NCBI RefSeq assembly: GCF_042660675.1
Contig: NZ_JBHSUL010000010.1
Span: 1-58,997 of the forward strand
Direction of reading: 5' to 3'
DNA from: Marinilactibacillus sp042660675
GTDB taxonomy: Bacteria > Bacillota > Bacilli > Lactobacillales > Carnobacteriaceae_A
Length of the DNA stretch: 58,997 nucleotides
Positions within the stretch are counted from its first letter, which is position 1. Each line of letters opens with the position of its first letter. The notes beneath the pieces are model-generated. The model was not told the origin of the DNA and ran no database searches. It saw only the letters and a list, made by a program, of their open reading frames with translations. The position numbers and the translations under genes are program-made. Of this stretch, positions 24,174 to 32,803 are shown piece by piece.

Positions 24174-25064
24174 TTAGTAATGAACAAACTTTTTATTAAA
24201 AGCCATTTGAATCAATGTGAACAGTAAAATAATTAGGAACAAAACGATTCCTGCTGCTGCTGCGATACCGTACTGACTTTCCTGATAAAACTTCTGGAAA
24301 ATATAATAAACGACTGTTAATGCAGAACCAGCAGGACCTGGTCTACTTTGAAATAATGCAAAAACTTCATCAAATACTTTAAAGCTATTGATGACTCCCA
24401 TGACGGAAACTAAGAACATAGTTGGTCCTAAAAGCGGGATTGTGATATTGGTGAATCGTTGCCAACCTTTAGCACCGTCAATTTTTGCAGCTGAATAATA
24501 ATTTTCATCAATTGAATTTAATCCAACTAAAAACAAAATGATATTGAACCCTAAACCTTTCCAAATTGCTAAGATCACTAAAGCTAACATTGAAAAATTC
24601 GGATCAGTAATAAAGGCTATTGGATCGATTCCGAGGAAACTGAGTGCATAATTCATCAATCCAAATCGGCTATGATAAATCCAATTCCACACAATCGAAA
24701 TGGCTACTGTACTTGTAACAAAAGGTAAAAAGTAAATCGAACGGAAAAATCCCGAAAGAAAACGGACTTGCTTGAGTAAAATTGCAATCGTTAATGACAA
24801 AATAATGGACATTGGAACGACTCCAAGCACAAAAATGAACGTATTTCTAATAGCTAACCAGAAATTGGAATCATTAAAAATCGTAAAAAAATTATCCAAT
24901 CCGTAACTATTTACTGCTTGGGTGAAAATATTGAAATCTGTATAAAAACTCATTAGAAATGAACGTCCAATAGGATATAAATTAAACGTAGCGATAATAA
25001 CCATCATCGGTAATAAATAAAAAAAGGCTTTAAAAGAACTTTTAAAAGTCGGCTTATCGATCAT
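24174..25064 (-). CDS. ABC sugar-type permease, UgpA-like
   Basis: 296-residue MalF/UgpA-class permease with six expected helices. The EAA loop reads YYSAAKIDGAKGWQRFTNIT near 200-219. GGAGG lies upstream, and its start overlaps the stop of the ATPase gene by four bases, so the two are coupled. Pairs with the following UgpE-like permease. Confidence 0.88.
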   Translation of the reverse strand: MIDKPTFKSSFKAFFYLLPMMVIIATFNLYPIGRSFLMSFYTDFNIFTQAVNSYGLDNFFTIFNDSNFWLAIRNTFIFVLGVVPMSIILSLTIAILLKQVRFLSGFFRSIYFLPFVTSTVAISIVWNWIYHSRFGLMNYALSFLGIDPIAFITDPNFSMLALVILAIWKGLGFNIILFLVGLNSIDENYYSAAKIDGAKGWQRFTNITIPLLGPTMFLVSVMGVINSFKVFDEVFALFQSRPGPAGSALTVVYYIFQKFYQESQYGIAAAAGIVLFLIILLFTLIQMAFNKKFVHY

Positions 25065-26116
25065 ACTGTCGAAACCTCCTTGACGAGAACGATTCCTCCT
25101 TCTCTATTAAAAAAGTGAATCTTATCCGCACTAGCTGTTAAGTATAGCTGCTCCCCTTCTTCTGGAATAGTATCCAAATCTGTTGCAACTATTTCATTTT
25201 CTCCATCTTTGATATAGACAGTTATATCTTTTCCTACTCGAGCAACATGTCGAACAATTCCTGAAAACAAGGCTTTGTGTGGGTCTTCTGTCGCAAGAAT
25301 ATCTTCTGCACGAATACCAATTTTTTTAATTTGCGTATTCGTTTCATCAGAAATCGGTATCCAATCTAAAATTTCTCTGCCTTGATTTAAATTGATCATA
25401 TTGATAAGCGGTGTCCCAAGAAATTGCGCAACAAATTGATTGTTTGGTTTATTGTAAAGAGTTATAGGGTCACTGTATTGTTGAATCGCTCCTTCATTCA
25501 ATACCATTACTTCGTCCGAAATGCTTAAAGCTTCTTCTTGGTCATGAGTAACAAATATCGTTGTAACCCCTGTTTCTTGCTGAATTCTACGAATCTCTTC
25601 TCTCATTTCTATCCGCAGTCTTGCATCAAGGTTGGATAAAGGTTCATCCATAAGTAAAATAGACGGTTCTTTCGCCAAAGCTCTGGCTATTGCTACACGC
25701 TGCTGTTGTCCACCTGATAACTGTTTTGGTTTCTTGTGTACATGATCTAGGATTTGAACCAACTCTGCTAATTCAAGAGCCCTTGCTTCTCTTTCCTTTT
25801 TAGGCATTTTTTCCATCTTCAAGGGAAACATAATATTTTCTAACACGGATAGATGGGGATATAAAGCATAATTCTGAAAAACCATTCCTACTTTTCTTTT
25901 TACCGCATCTAATTTCGTTACTTCTTTATCTCCAAATAGTATCTTCCCGCTAGAAGGAAAAGTTAGTCCGGATATCAGCATTAATGTCGTCGATTTGCCA
26001 CAACCGCTAGGACCCAGTATGGAAACCAGTTTACCTTCGGGAATGTTAAAGTTGATATGATTTAACACATTCTTATCTCCATATGACATTTGAACATTTT
26101 CAAAGCGCACTTGCAC
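25061..26116 (-). CDS. ABC transporter ATPase, UgpC/MsmK-like
   Basis: 351-residue ATPase of the carbohydrate-uptake-1 class. Walker A GPSGCGKST is at 35-43, Q-loop FQNYALYPH near 81, signature LSGGQQQRVAIARALA near 134 and Walker B ILLMDEPLSNLD near 155. A C-terminal TOBE-like regulatory domain begins near 240. The start codon is GTG, six bases after GGAGTG. First gene of the importer operon; unusual order with the ATPase first and the binding protein fourth. No regulator gene is included in the operon. Confidence 0.9.
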   Translation of the reverse strand: MQVRFENVQMSYGDKNVLNHINFNIPEGKLVSILGPSGCGKSTTLMLISGLTFPSSGKILFGDKEVTKLDAVKRKVGMVFQNYALYPHLSVLENIMFPLKMEKMPKKEREARALELAELVQILDHVHKKPKQLSGGQQQRVAIARALAKEPSILLMDEPLSNLDARLRIEMREEIRRIQQETGVTTIFVTHDQEEALSISDEVMVLNEGAIQQYSDPITLYNKPNNQFVAQFLGTPLINMINLNQGREILDWIPISDETNTQIKKIGIRAEDILATEDPHKALFSGIVRHVARVGKDITVYIKDGENEIVATDLDTIPEEGEQLYLTASADKIHFFNREGGIVLVKEVSTV

Positions 26117-26151
26117 GAAGTACTCACTCCTTTATTTATTAATTATGTTTC

Positions 26152-26181
26152 ATAGTATTTTACTGTATCATTTTGACACAA
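26152..26181 (-). promoter_or_regulatory. Promoter of the ugp-like operon
   Basis: TTGTGT (26181-26176) and TACTAT (26157-26152) lie 18 bases apart on the minus strand, 35 bases before the GTG start. I saw no clear Pho box or catabolite site. Confidence 0.4.
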
Positions 26182-26374
26182 TTGCAGTCTATCACACGCT
26201 TGTTAATGCTAGGTAAATAGAATGTATACATCTCGTCAATTTTATGTTTTTGCTTTCCTTCTTAAAATATGTTATGGACGCACTTGGCCAATTCGTCTAA
26301 CGGTACTTGATTTTAAAGGAAGTTTATAAGACAATAGGCGGTAAGCTTTACTGAGAAGGAGAGAAACAGTCGTT

Positions 26375-27556
26375 ATGAATCAGCTGATTAAAGAATATAT
26401 TACGAGTCACGAACAAGAATTGATTGATTTCCGCAGAGAGCTACATATGTATCCGGAAATTGCTTTCGAAGAATTTGAAACGACAAAACGAGTAGCTGCT
26501 CGTTTAGATGCACTTGGGATTTCTTACAAAAAGATGGATCCTACAGGTATTCTTGCAGAGATCAAAGGAGATCTACCTGGTAAGACGATTTTGTTAAGAG
26601 CAGACATGGATGCTCTACCGGTTGAAGAATTGAATACACATCTACCTTATACTTCAACTGTTGCGTCAAAAATGCATGCTTGCGGCCACGATGCTCATAC
26701 TGCAATGCTTTTGTCCGCTGCTTCAGCACTAAATGAAATCAAAGCAGATATTCAAGGAACCATTCGTTTATTGTTTCAACCAGCCGAAGAAATCGCTGAA
26801 GGTGCTCGCAAGATGGTTGAGCAAGGGGTAACAGATGGTATCGATAATGTTTTTGGCATTCATATCTGGTCTGAACTGGAATCTGGTAAAGTTTCTTGTC
26901 CTCCTGGCCCCTCTTTTGCTGCGGCTGATTTATTAACCGTTCGTTTTAAAGGTAAAGGTGGTCATGCAGCAATGCCACACCAAACAGTAGATGCGGCTGT
27001 TATGGCGTCACAATTTGTATCAACCATCCAATCGATTGTCTCAAGAGAAATCGATCCTTTGCATCCAGCTGTTGTGACTATTGGAAAAATGGAAGTCGGC
27101 AGTCGATTCAATGTTATTGCAGAAAATGCTTTACTTGAAGGAACGGTGCGAACCTTCGATCATACTACCAGAGATAAAATTGAATATGCATTAAAGCAAT
27201 ACGCTGAGCAGATTGCTCAATTATTTGGAGGAAACGTAGAAGTAGAATACGATCGAAAAACGGAACCCGTTGTTAATGAAAGTCGTTCAGCACTCTTGGT
27301 TCAATCTACTGCTGCTGAAGCTTTCGGAAAAGACGTTATAAGGGAAGAACCACCTACCATGGGTGCAGAAGATTTTGGTTACTACATGACGGAAAGCCCT
27401 GGAGCCTTTGCTTTAGTGGGTGCTGGAAATGAAGCAAAAGATACTTGCTGGGCACATCACCACGGTCGTTTCAACGTGGATGAAGAAGCTATGAAAGTTG
27501 GCGCAGAACTCTATGCCCAATATGCATTAACTTACTTGAATCAATCAGACTTTTAA
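26375..27556 (+). CDS. M20 family amidohydrolase
   Basis: 393-residue M20D metallopeptidase of the N-acyl-L-amino acid amidohydrolase / hippurate hydrolase group, cytoplasmic. Conserved elements are LRADMDALPVEE near 76, HACGHDAHTAML near 103 (metal ligands), LFQPAEEIAEGA near 134, the dimerisation-domain GKGGHAAMPHQTVDAA near 190 and MGAEDFGYY near 330. It should release amino acids from N-acyl or amidated precursors; exact substrate unknown. It faces the PanE-like gene and shares a terminator with it. Confidence 0.88.
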   Translation: MNQLIKEYITSHEQELIDFRRELHMYPEIAFEEFETTKRVAARLDALGISYKKMDPTGILAEIKGDLPGKTILLRADMDALPVEELNTHLPYTSTVASKMHACGHDAHTAMLLSAASALNEIKADIQGTIRLLFQPAEEIAEGARKMVEQGVTDGIDNVFGIHIWSELESGKVSCPPGPSFAAADLLTVRFKGKGGHAAMPHQTVDAAVMASQFVSTIQSIVSREIDPLHPAVVTIGKMEVGSRFNVIAENALLEGTVRTFDHTTRDKIEYALKQYAEQIAQLFGGNVEVEYDRKTEPVVNESRSALLVQSTAAEAFGKDVIREEPPTMGAEDFGYYMTESPGAFALVGAGNEAKDTCWAHHHGRFNVDEEAMKVGAELYAQYALTYLNQSDF

Positions 27557-27560
27557 CCAC

Positions 27561-27597
27561 AAAAAAAGAACGGAGAAAATTCTCTCCGTTCTTTTTT
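27561..27597. terminator. Bidirectional terminator
   Basis: AAAAAAAGAACGGAGA and TCTCCGTTCTTTTTT are complementary, between the converging amidohydrolase and PanE-like genes. Confidence 0.9.
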
Positions 27598-27604
27598 ATA
27601 TTGA

Positions 27605-28531
27605 TTAATTCACTTTCAATACTTTTTCTTTTATATGAATGAAGTCTGTAATCAAGGCATTGATAGGTGCGTCTACACCATATTCATTAGCTAGTCTTGC
27701 AACCGCACCGTTAATAAAGTCAATCTCTGTGCGTCTATTATGTTGAATCAAATCTTGATGCATAGACGGATAGTGATGTCCTAATTCCTCTGCAGTTTTG
27801 ACAATATACGCGACTGTTTCGTCAAAGTCTAACAGGACATCTTGTTTCTTAGCTACTTCAACAAATTCTTTCACAATTTTATTGGTGACGGAAAGGGCTT
27901 CTTCCGTCTTGAACATTTCTCCAAGTGTTGTATCTAGAAGAGAGCAAGTCGCGTTCAGAACACCATTTACACAAGCTTTTCTCCATATTGAGAATTTAAC
28001 ATTTTCACTGTAGATACCGTTTAATCCTGCTTCTTTCAAAACAGCCACGATTTCTTTTGCTTTTTCTTCCCCACCCGGTAAAAAGTTCTGAATTTCAGTT
28101 GAACCTGTTCCTTCTAGTTCAATTTTCCCTGGTCCCTTAAGGCCTGCAGTCCAGATGGTAACCCCAATCAAAATATTTTTCAAAGCAACATATTCTTTCA
28201 TGACCATTTCGTGTCCAATACCATTCAATAGACAAACGACTTTTGTATCTTCTCCAATAATAGGCTGGATATCTTCAAGCATTTCTCCTAAGAACATCGC
28301 TTTTGTAAACAAGAAAACCACATCTACTTGATCGGTAACTTGGTCTGGATAATAAATGGGAATATCAACGACTTCTTCTGTTCCATTATAATTTACGGTC
28401 AACCCATTTTCTCTAATGGTTTCAATATGTTCTTTCCATTTGTCGATTAATATAACGTCATTTCCTGCTTTGTGTAACATAAATCCAAAACGACTACCCA
28501 TAGCGCCACTTCCGGCTATTGCCATTTTCAT
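27605..28531 (-). CDS. Ketopantoate reductase family (PanE-like)
   Basis: 308-residue Rossmann protein with NADP loop IAGSGAMGSRFG at 4-15, LLNGIGHEMVM near 100 and a helical C-terminal domain with the lysine region FSIWRKACVNGVLNATCSLL near 182-201. The canonical reaction is reduction of 2-dehydropantoate to pantoate. No other pantothenate gene is nearby, and in lactic acid bacteria a PanE homologue acts as D-2-hydroxyacid (hydroxyisocaproate) dehydrogenase, so that role is equally possible. The start at 28531 is nine bases after AGGAG; two codons upstream ATG is too close. Confidence 0.82.
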   Translation of the reverse strand: MKMAIAGSGAMGSRFGFMLHKAGNDVILIDKWKEHIETIRENGLTVNYNGTEEVVDIPIYYPDQVTDQVDVVFLFTKAMFLGEMLEDIQPIIGEDTKVVCLLNGIGHEMVMKEYVALKNILIGVTIWTAGLKGPGKIELEGTGSTEIQNFLPGGEEKAKEIVAVLKEAGLNGIYSENVKFSIWRKACVNGVLNATCSLLDTTLGEMFKTEEALSVTNKIVKEFVEVAKKQDVLLDFDETVAYIVKTAEELGHHYPSMHQDLIQHNRRTEIDFINGAVARLANEYGVDAPINALITDFIHIKEKVLKVN

Positions 28532-28554
28532 AATCATTCACTCCTAAACTTTCT

Positions 28555-28623
28555 AAAAAAACTACTTAACTATTATAGCACATACGAGAAAATGTATTCC
28601 TTGTACTGAAATAGGTTAAGTAG
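28555..28623 (-). terminator. Long-loop terminator of yeiH overlapping the panE-like promoter
   Basis: GTTAAGTAG (28615-28623) and CTACTTAAC (28562-28570) are perfect complements with a loop of about 44 bases, followed on the minus strand by TTTTTTT (28561-28555). A perfect extended -10, TGCTATAAT (-10 at 28577-28572), of the panE-like gene lies inside the loop. Confidence 0.5.
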
Positions 28624-28652
28624 ATTTTATAAATACGTTTTTATCGAATGTT

Positions 28653-29651
28653 TTACATCGTGCTTTGGATTAAAATCACTGTAATAGAAACGACTACTAC
28701 AAGAAGGGATAATACATTGGCGAAGATAAAAGGTTTAACACCTGTCTGTCTGATTGCTTTGATATCTGTTTTTAAACCAATCGCTGCTAATGAAGCTACC
28801 ATCAAGAAACGACTAACCCCTTTTAATAAGTCTATTTGAGAAGGAGAAATCAGTCCTATACTGTTCAATGTAGCCATCCCAACGAAGAATATAATGAACC
28901 AAGGAAATAGCTGAGTCAGCTTAACCTTTTTCTTACCTGTTGAGGGCGACTGATTTTTTTTGAAATAAATATACGAGAATATGAGTACAGTAGGAATAAT
29001 TGCCAATGTTCTAGTCAATTTAACCATAGTTGCAATTTCTCCAGCTGCTTCTGAAAAGGCAAAACTCGTCGCCACTACACTGGAAGTATCATTTACAGAA
29101 GTCCCACTCCAGTATCCAAAAACCGTATCGCTTAATGAAAGTACCCGTCCCATAATTGGATATAGCACAATCATAACCATATCGAATAAGAAGGTCGCAG
29201 AGATTGCATAAGAAACGTCTTTATCTTCTGCTTCAATGACTGGTGACATCGCTGCTATAGCTGAACCACCACAAATACCGGTACCCGCTGCGATCATATT
29301 AGACAACTTCGAGTTGATCCCCATCCATTTTGCGAGTAAGGCTCCCCCGCCAAAAGCCGTTAATAGCGTAAAAAATAAAATAATCAGCGTTTGTCCTCCA
29401 ACTTCCAAGACGATATTCAAATTCAATGAAGCACCCAGAAGTACAATTGCAAATTTCAGAATTTTCTTAGCTGTAAATTGTATACCTGGTTGGATCACTG
29501 CTGACTTTTGAGCGTATGGTCTGAGTAGAATACCTAAAAACATAGCCAGTACCGCTGAGCCAATAATGTGTACAGGTAAAACAGCTTCCACCCACATAGC
29601 TATTAGCGCAATGAGTAATGTTAATACAAATCCTGGTAATACTTTTTTCAT
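28653..29651 (-). CDS. YeiH/UPF0324 family transporter
   Basis: 332-residue polytopic membrane protein (about ten helices) of the YeiH family, annotated as putative sulfate exporter but without firm biochemical proof. Typical blocks are FAIVLLGASLNLN near 67, AAGTGICGGSAIAAMSPVI near 120-138, YWSGTSVNDTSSVVATSFAF near 175 and SLAAIGLKTDIK near 288. Single gene with no linked sulfur-metabolism gene in view. It ends in the unusual hairpin shared with the panE-like promoter. Confidence 0.88.
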   Translation of the reverse strand: MKKVLPGFVLTLLIALIAMWVEAVLPVHIIGSAVLAMFLGILLRPYAQKSAVIQPGIQFTAKKILKFAIVLLGASLNLNIVLEVGGQTLIILFFTLLTAFGGGALLAKWMGINSKLSNMIAAGTGICGGSAIAAMSPVIEAEDKDVSYAISATFLFDMVMIVLYPIMGRVLSLSDTVFGYWSGTSVNDTSSVVATSFAFSEAAGEIATMVKLTRTLAIIPTVLIFSYIYFKKNQSPSTGKKKVKLTQLFPWFIIFFVGMATLNSIGLISPSQIDLLKGVSRFLMVASLAAIGLKTDIKAIRQTGVKPFIFANVLSLLVVVVSITVILIQSTM

Positions 29652-29766
29652 TTTCTACACCTGATTCTATAAAATTTTCACTTATTTATTTTAACATATT
29701 TTTTAAATTGTATTTGAAAAGGATTTTTGGTTCGTTTACACACTACTATATTTAGCGATTCCATAA

Positions 29767-29790
29767 AAAAAGACCTAAATCGGTCTTTTT
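29767..29790 (-). terminator. Terminator after the TspO-like gene
   Basis: AAAAAGACC (29767-29775) and GGTCTTTTT (29782-29790) are perfect complements around six bases; symmetric A and T runs. Confidence 0.85.
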
Positions 29791-29805
29791 CATGACAACT
29801 TCTAT

Positions 29806-30540
29806 TTAGGCATGAACCCTTTCAGTTTTATACGCTTTATAGGCAGTATAGCTTGCACTAATTGCTTGAACAGCAATACAAACACCTGCAAACAAGATAA
29901 TCGTGGATTGGGTATTTTCAACAATGATGCCAGTAAATGACCAGATGAAGACTAATGGATACAACCAATCTGTATATTTTAACGAAATGTATACACATAG
30001 TACCGTTGCAACAACTAGTAGAATCAACGTCCAGTTCAATTCATTTAAACCTAAGATTTCTTGAATATCAGATGATACTGCCCACGTAAAAATGTTGACA
30101 ATTGTTGCGACAGTAACCCATGCAAAGTAAATAGAAAACGGGAATCGATCAAAAAAGTTGTATCTAATTTTTGAAATCGTACGGTAAATCATCACTAGTG
30201 TTAAGAGCAATCCTACGATAACAACTGTCGATAATCCGATTTGATCTCCAGTAAACATAATGATCCATGTCCCATTTAAAGCAAAGTTCAACAATAACCA
30301 AACTTTAACTTTATCATAGATTGTTCCTTCAAATTGCTTGATGAAAAATAATCTAACAATCCAAATCAATACACTCAAATAAATGAGTCCCCAGATAGAA
30401 AAGGCAAATCCTGCTGGCTGAATTAATGCTTGCTGGTCATCAGCGGTGGAACCTACATCAGTCGCGGACCAATAATTTAAAAATATCATTACTGCAAAAA
30501 CAACTAAATAAAGTATTCCAAACTTTTTATTTTTTGACAT
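29806..30540 (-). CDS. TspO/MBR-related membrane protein
   Basis: 244-residue membrane protein with about seven hydrophobic segments. IQPAGFAFSIWGLIYLSVL near residues 40-58 is the pattern of the long TspO/MBR-like (tryptophan-rich sensory protein) group; further helices contain YFAWVTVATIVNIFTW near 138. Classical TspO proteins bind porphyrins and cholesterol, but the role of this longer branch is not known. AGGAGAG precedes the ATG. Starts about 30 bases after the uvsE stop, so may share its transcript. Confidence 0.72.
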   Translation of the reverse strand: MSKNKKFGILYLVVFAVMIFLNYWSATDVGSTADDQQALIQPAGFAFSIWGLIYLSVLIWIVRLFFIKQFEGTIYDKVKVWLLLNFALNGTWIIMFTGDQIGLSTVVIVGLLLTLVMIYRTISKIRYNFFDRFPFSIYFAWVTVATIVNIFTWAVSSDIQEILGLNELNWTLILLVVATVLCVYISLKYTDWLYPLVFIWSFTGIIVENTQSTIILFAGVCIAVQAISASYTAYKAYKTERVHA

Positions 30541-30571
30541 ATTCTCTCTCCTTTAACTATTTTTTATAACC

Positions 30572-31831
30572 TTAGAATTCGAAATAAAGAGAATCAAGAA
30601 TATCCTGTTGATCGTATTTTTTGATCAATTTTTTCAGATAAGTTTTCAATTTTTTTAATGTACTCTCTTCATTTTTCACTTCTTGAACCAATTTCCGATA
30701 TTTATCTTGTTCTTTTTCCGTTGCGCTATTTTCTATATAACCCCACACCTGATTTGCAGCATTTGTGCCTGTTGTACTTGTCGGCTCTTCATCAAGGGCG
30801 GCCTCAATGAGACGATAAAAAGGAATAACGGGGTAGGATGACTGATTTTGTAGTAAAGATTGAATACTTTCGTATATGTCTTGAGAACGTTCGAGCACAA
30901 CGTATTTGTATCGATTCCACTCATCATATAGATCTTTGATGTCACCATTTTTAGTGGTTGCAAGGACACATTTGACGGCAGAGAGATTTTTATCTTTTAC
31001 TTCCAGCATAATATCGATATCTAACTCTTCTACTTCGCTGTAATACTTCATAAATTCATCTATTGCGATAAATTTAGAATGAGAACCTGTTCGATTATTC
31101 ATCTGTTGTTGTGAATAATGGGTTTTTTGCCTACCGTCTCTAGTCTTCCATGTCTGTTTAGCTTTTTTTATCCAATGAGCGTCTGATTTAGAATCATCAC
31201 TCGAGTTGATAGCATTATGCAGATTATCATACACAGCTGGTGCGCCGGTTCTTTCGCTAATCGTTAATACCTCTTCAATCGTATAAGAACGATCGTCATT
31301 TTCAATAACTAGTCGATCTTTTATATTCTCACTCAAAGAATTGTAAACTTCAACAAAACGGTCCATAGCTGATCCTTTATCTCCATAAACACCCCCGACG
31401 TGTAAAATCAATTTACTACTTGAATCAACACCAAGACTGTCTAGAAAAAGCGTATGATATTCAAGATCAGCAATGGCTCTTTTAACAACATCTTCATCTG
31501 GCGAATTCAGTACGGTATACTGACCAGGATGCATGGAAACTCTCATTTTGTACTGACTAATTAATTGTCCTAGTTCCTGGAATTGATCAAAAAATTGTTC
31601 TGACCAGTTCAGTGTATTTACTTCTTTATCAGAAGCAAATGGTATGATATCAGAGCTAATTCTAAAAAGTCGAATCTGATGGTGTCCATTGAATTCTATA
31701 ATATGCTTAAGAGCTGTAAGGTTATGCTCGATGAGAGAACTTAAGTGTTCTTCAGTAGCACTCGCTTTTCTACAAGTCTTCTGTTTAGTGTCTGCTACTC
31801 CGACTGTAATACAGGGATAACCAATACTCAA
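30572..31831 (-). CDS. uvsE: UV DNA damage endonuclease UvsE
   Basis: 419-residue UVDE-family enzyme, a TIM-barrel nuclease that nicks 5' to UV photoproducts as an alternative to UvrABC. Family features: IGYPCITVG at the N-terminus, LFRISSDIIPFAS near 54, MRVSMHPGQYTVLNSPD near 96, LILHVGGVYGDK near 140, LVIENDDRSYT near 175 and DIMLEVKDKNLSA near 274; the His and acidic residues there bind the metal cluster. A Lys/Glu-rich C-terminal extension (about 330-419) is likely helical. Start codon is TTG, nine bases after AAGGAGA. Confidence 0.92.
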   Translation of the reverse strand: MSIGYPCITVGVADTKQKTCRKASATEEHLSSLIEHNLTALKHIIEFNGHHQIRLFRISSDIIPFASDKEVNTLNWSEQFFDQFQELGQLISQYKMRVSMHPGQYTVLNSPDEDVVKRAIADLEYHTLFLDSLGVDSSSKLILHVGGVYGDKGSAMDRFVEVYNSLSENIKDRLVIENDDRSYTIEEVLTISERTGAPAVYDNLHNAINSSDDSKSDAHWIKKAKQTWKTRDGRQKTHYSQQQMNNRTGSHSKFIAIDEFMKYYSEVEELDIDIMLEVKDKNLSAVKCVLATTKNGDIKDLYDEWNRYKYVVLERSQDIYESIQSLLQNQSSYPVIPFYRLIEAALDEEPTSTTGTNAANQVWGYIENSATEKEQDKYRKLVQEVKNEESTLKKLKTYLKKLIKKYDQQDILDSLYFEF

Positions 31832-32035
31832 TTGACGTTCTCTCCTTTACTCGTTGATTGTATAAAAAAAATAGTATCATACAGACCATTTGCCCTTCTA
31901 ATACTATCCTACATTAATTTATTGTTTTTCTAAACTTATTCGGTTTGAGCTTCTTTTTTCCTATCGTCGTTTAGGCTAAAAAAGCCATTTTATATTTTAT
32001 CCCCTTCAACCAGTCTGACTTATATAGTCATTTCT

Positions 32036-32644
32036 TTACAACCCACGTTCCAATTCCTCTGGATACTTTCTCAAAAACAGTCCATTTTTTTCGACTATAC
32101 CTGTAAGCCATTTAATAATTTTTTCTGATTCAAAAAATACTTCCATACTTCTATCAAAATGTCCACGAAGCGAAAATCCAAGTTCTTTGAAATGGATATT
32201 ACAGAAGAACACTTCTCTGGAATTGATCTGATACATGAGTTTCAACTCTTCAAACGATTCAATTTCAAAAAAATGAGAGACCGTTTTCTCGTCTGTTTGT
32301 TTCAATAACTTTATCCATTGAAACTGTTCAAAGCGGTCTACTTGATCCAAAACAGCTAAATGCATCTGCTCGCTGATTTCATTGTAGGGCATTTCAATAA
32401 TAATCGATTGATCAGGTGATTGATTATATAATTCTTTAAATAACAAAAGATATTTATTTTCGTATTTTAAATACAGGTCCTCAAAAGCAAATGAGATATT
32501 ATGAGCTTCTTCCATATTTAAGGTATGAGAGAAAACATCTAAGAGTCTATGCACCGTTTTAGAATAGAAGTCATCTGAATCTGTTTGTATATCTATCAAC
32601 TGTTTTTTCAAAGATTCTACTTCTTTATGATTAATTATTCGCAA
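32036..32644 (-). CDS. Unrecognised 202-residue protein, divergent from EAL gene
   Basis: I do not recognise this protein. It is a soluble, mostly helical-looking chain of 202 residues with no signal peptide or membrane segment: an N-terminal helical part rich in Glu and Lys, then IIEMPYNEISEQMHLAVLDQ, then a more beta-like VFFCNIHFKELGFSLRGHFD and a C-terminal helix. Start codon TTG, eight bases after GGAG. Its promoter (extended -10 TGGTATAAT) carries a perfect dyad, and it is divergent from a c-di-GMP phosphodiesterase-like gene, so a role linked to that signalling is possible but unproven. Confidence 0.65.
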   Translation of the reverse strand: MRIINHKEVESLKKQLIDIQTDSDDFYSKTVHRLLDVFSHTLNMEEAHNISFAFEDLYLKYENKYLLLFKELYNQSPDQSIIIEMPYNEISEQMHLAVLDQVDRFEQFQWIKLLKQTDEKTVSHFFEIESFEELKLMYQINSREVFFCNIHFKELGFSLRGHFDRSMEVFFESEKIIKWLTGIVEKNGLFLRKYPEELERGL

Positions 32645-32696
32645 AATTACTACTCCTTTTATAATTAAACTGAGATAAATTCTTAAGCTGTATGCT

Positions 32697-32720
32697 ATTA
32701 TACCAGTAAGATATACTGGT
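32697..32720. promoter_or_regulatory. Extended -10 promoter and ACCAGTA dyad
   Basis: On the minus strand TATAAT (32702-32697) follows TGG directly, giving an extended -10 for the orphan gene. ACCAGTA (32702-32708), five bases, and TACTGGT (32714-32720) form a perfect dyad in the spacer, a typical repressor position. Confidence 0.5.
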
Positions 32721-32742
32721 TACTACTTAATTTATTCTCTAT

Positions 32743-32775
32743 TTTAAATATCATACATGTGATATGATATTTAAA
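32743..32775. promoter_or_regulatory. Perfect 13-bp dyad over the EAL gene promoter
   Basis: TTTAAATATCATA (32743-32755) and TATGATATTTAAA (32763-32775) are exact reverse complements around seven bases. The right arm contains TATGAT preceded by TGA, an extended -10 for the EAL gene, so a protein bound here would block transcription. Confidence 0.55.
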
Positions 32776-32803
32776 TCAATTAACTCGATTTCGGAGGAAA
32801 AAT

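Noticed and set aside
26117..26374. Pho box or catabolite-response site before the ugp-like operon
   Set aside because: I looked for TTAACA-type direct repeats and a CRE palindrome and saw neither with confidence.
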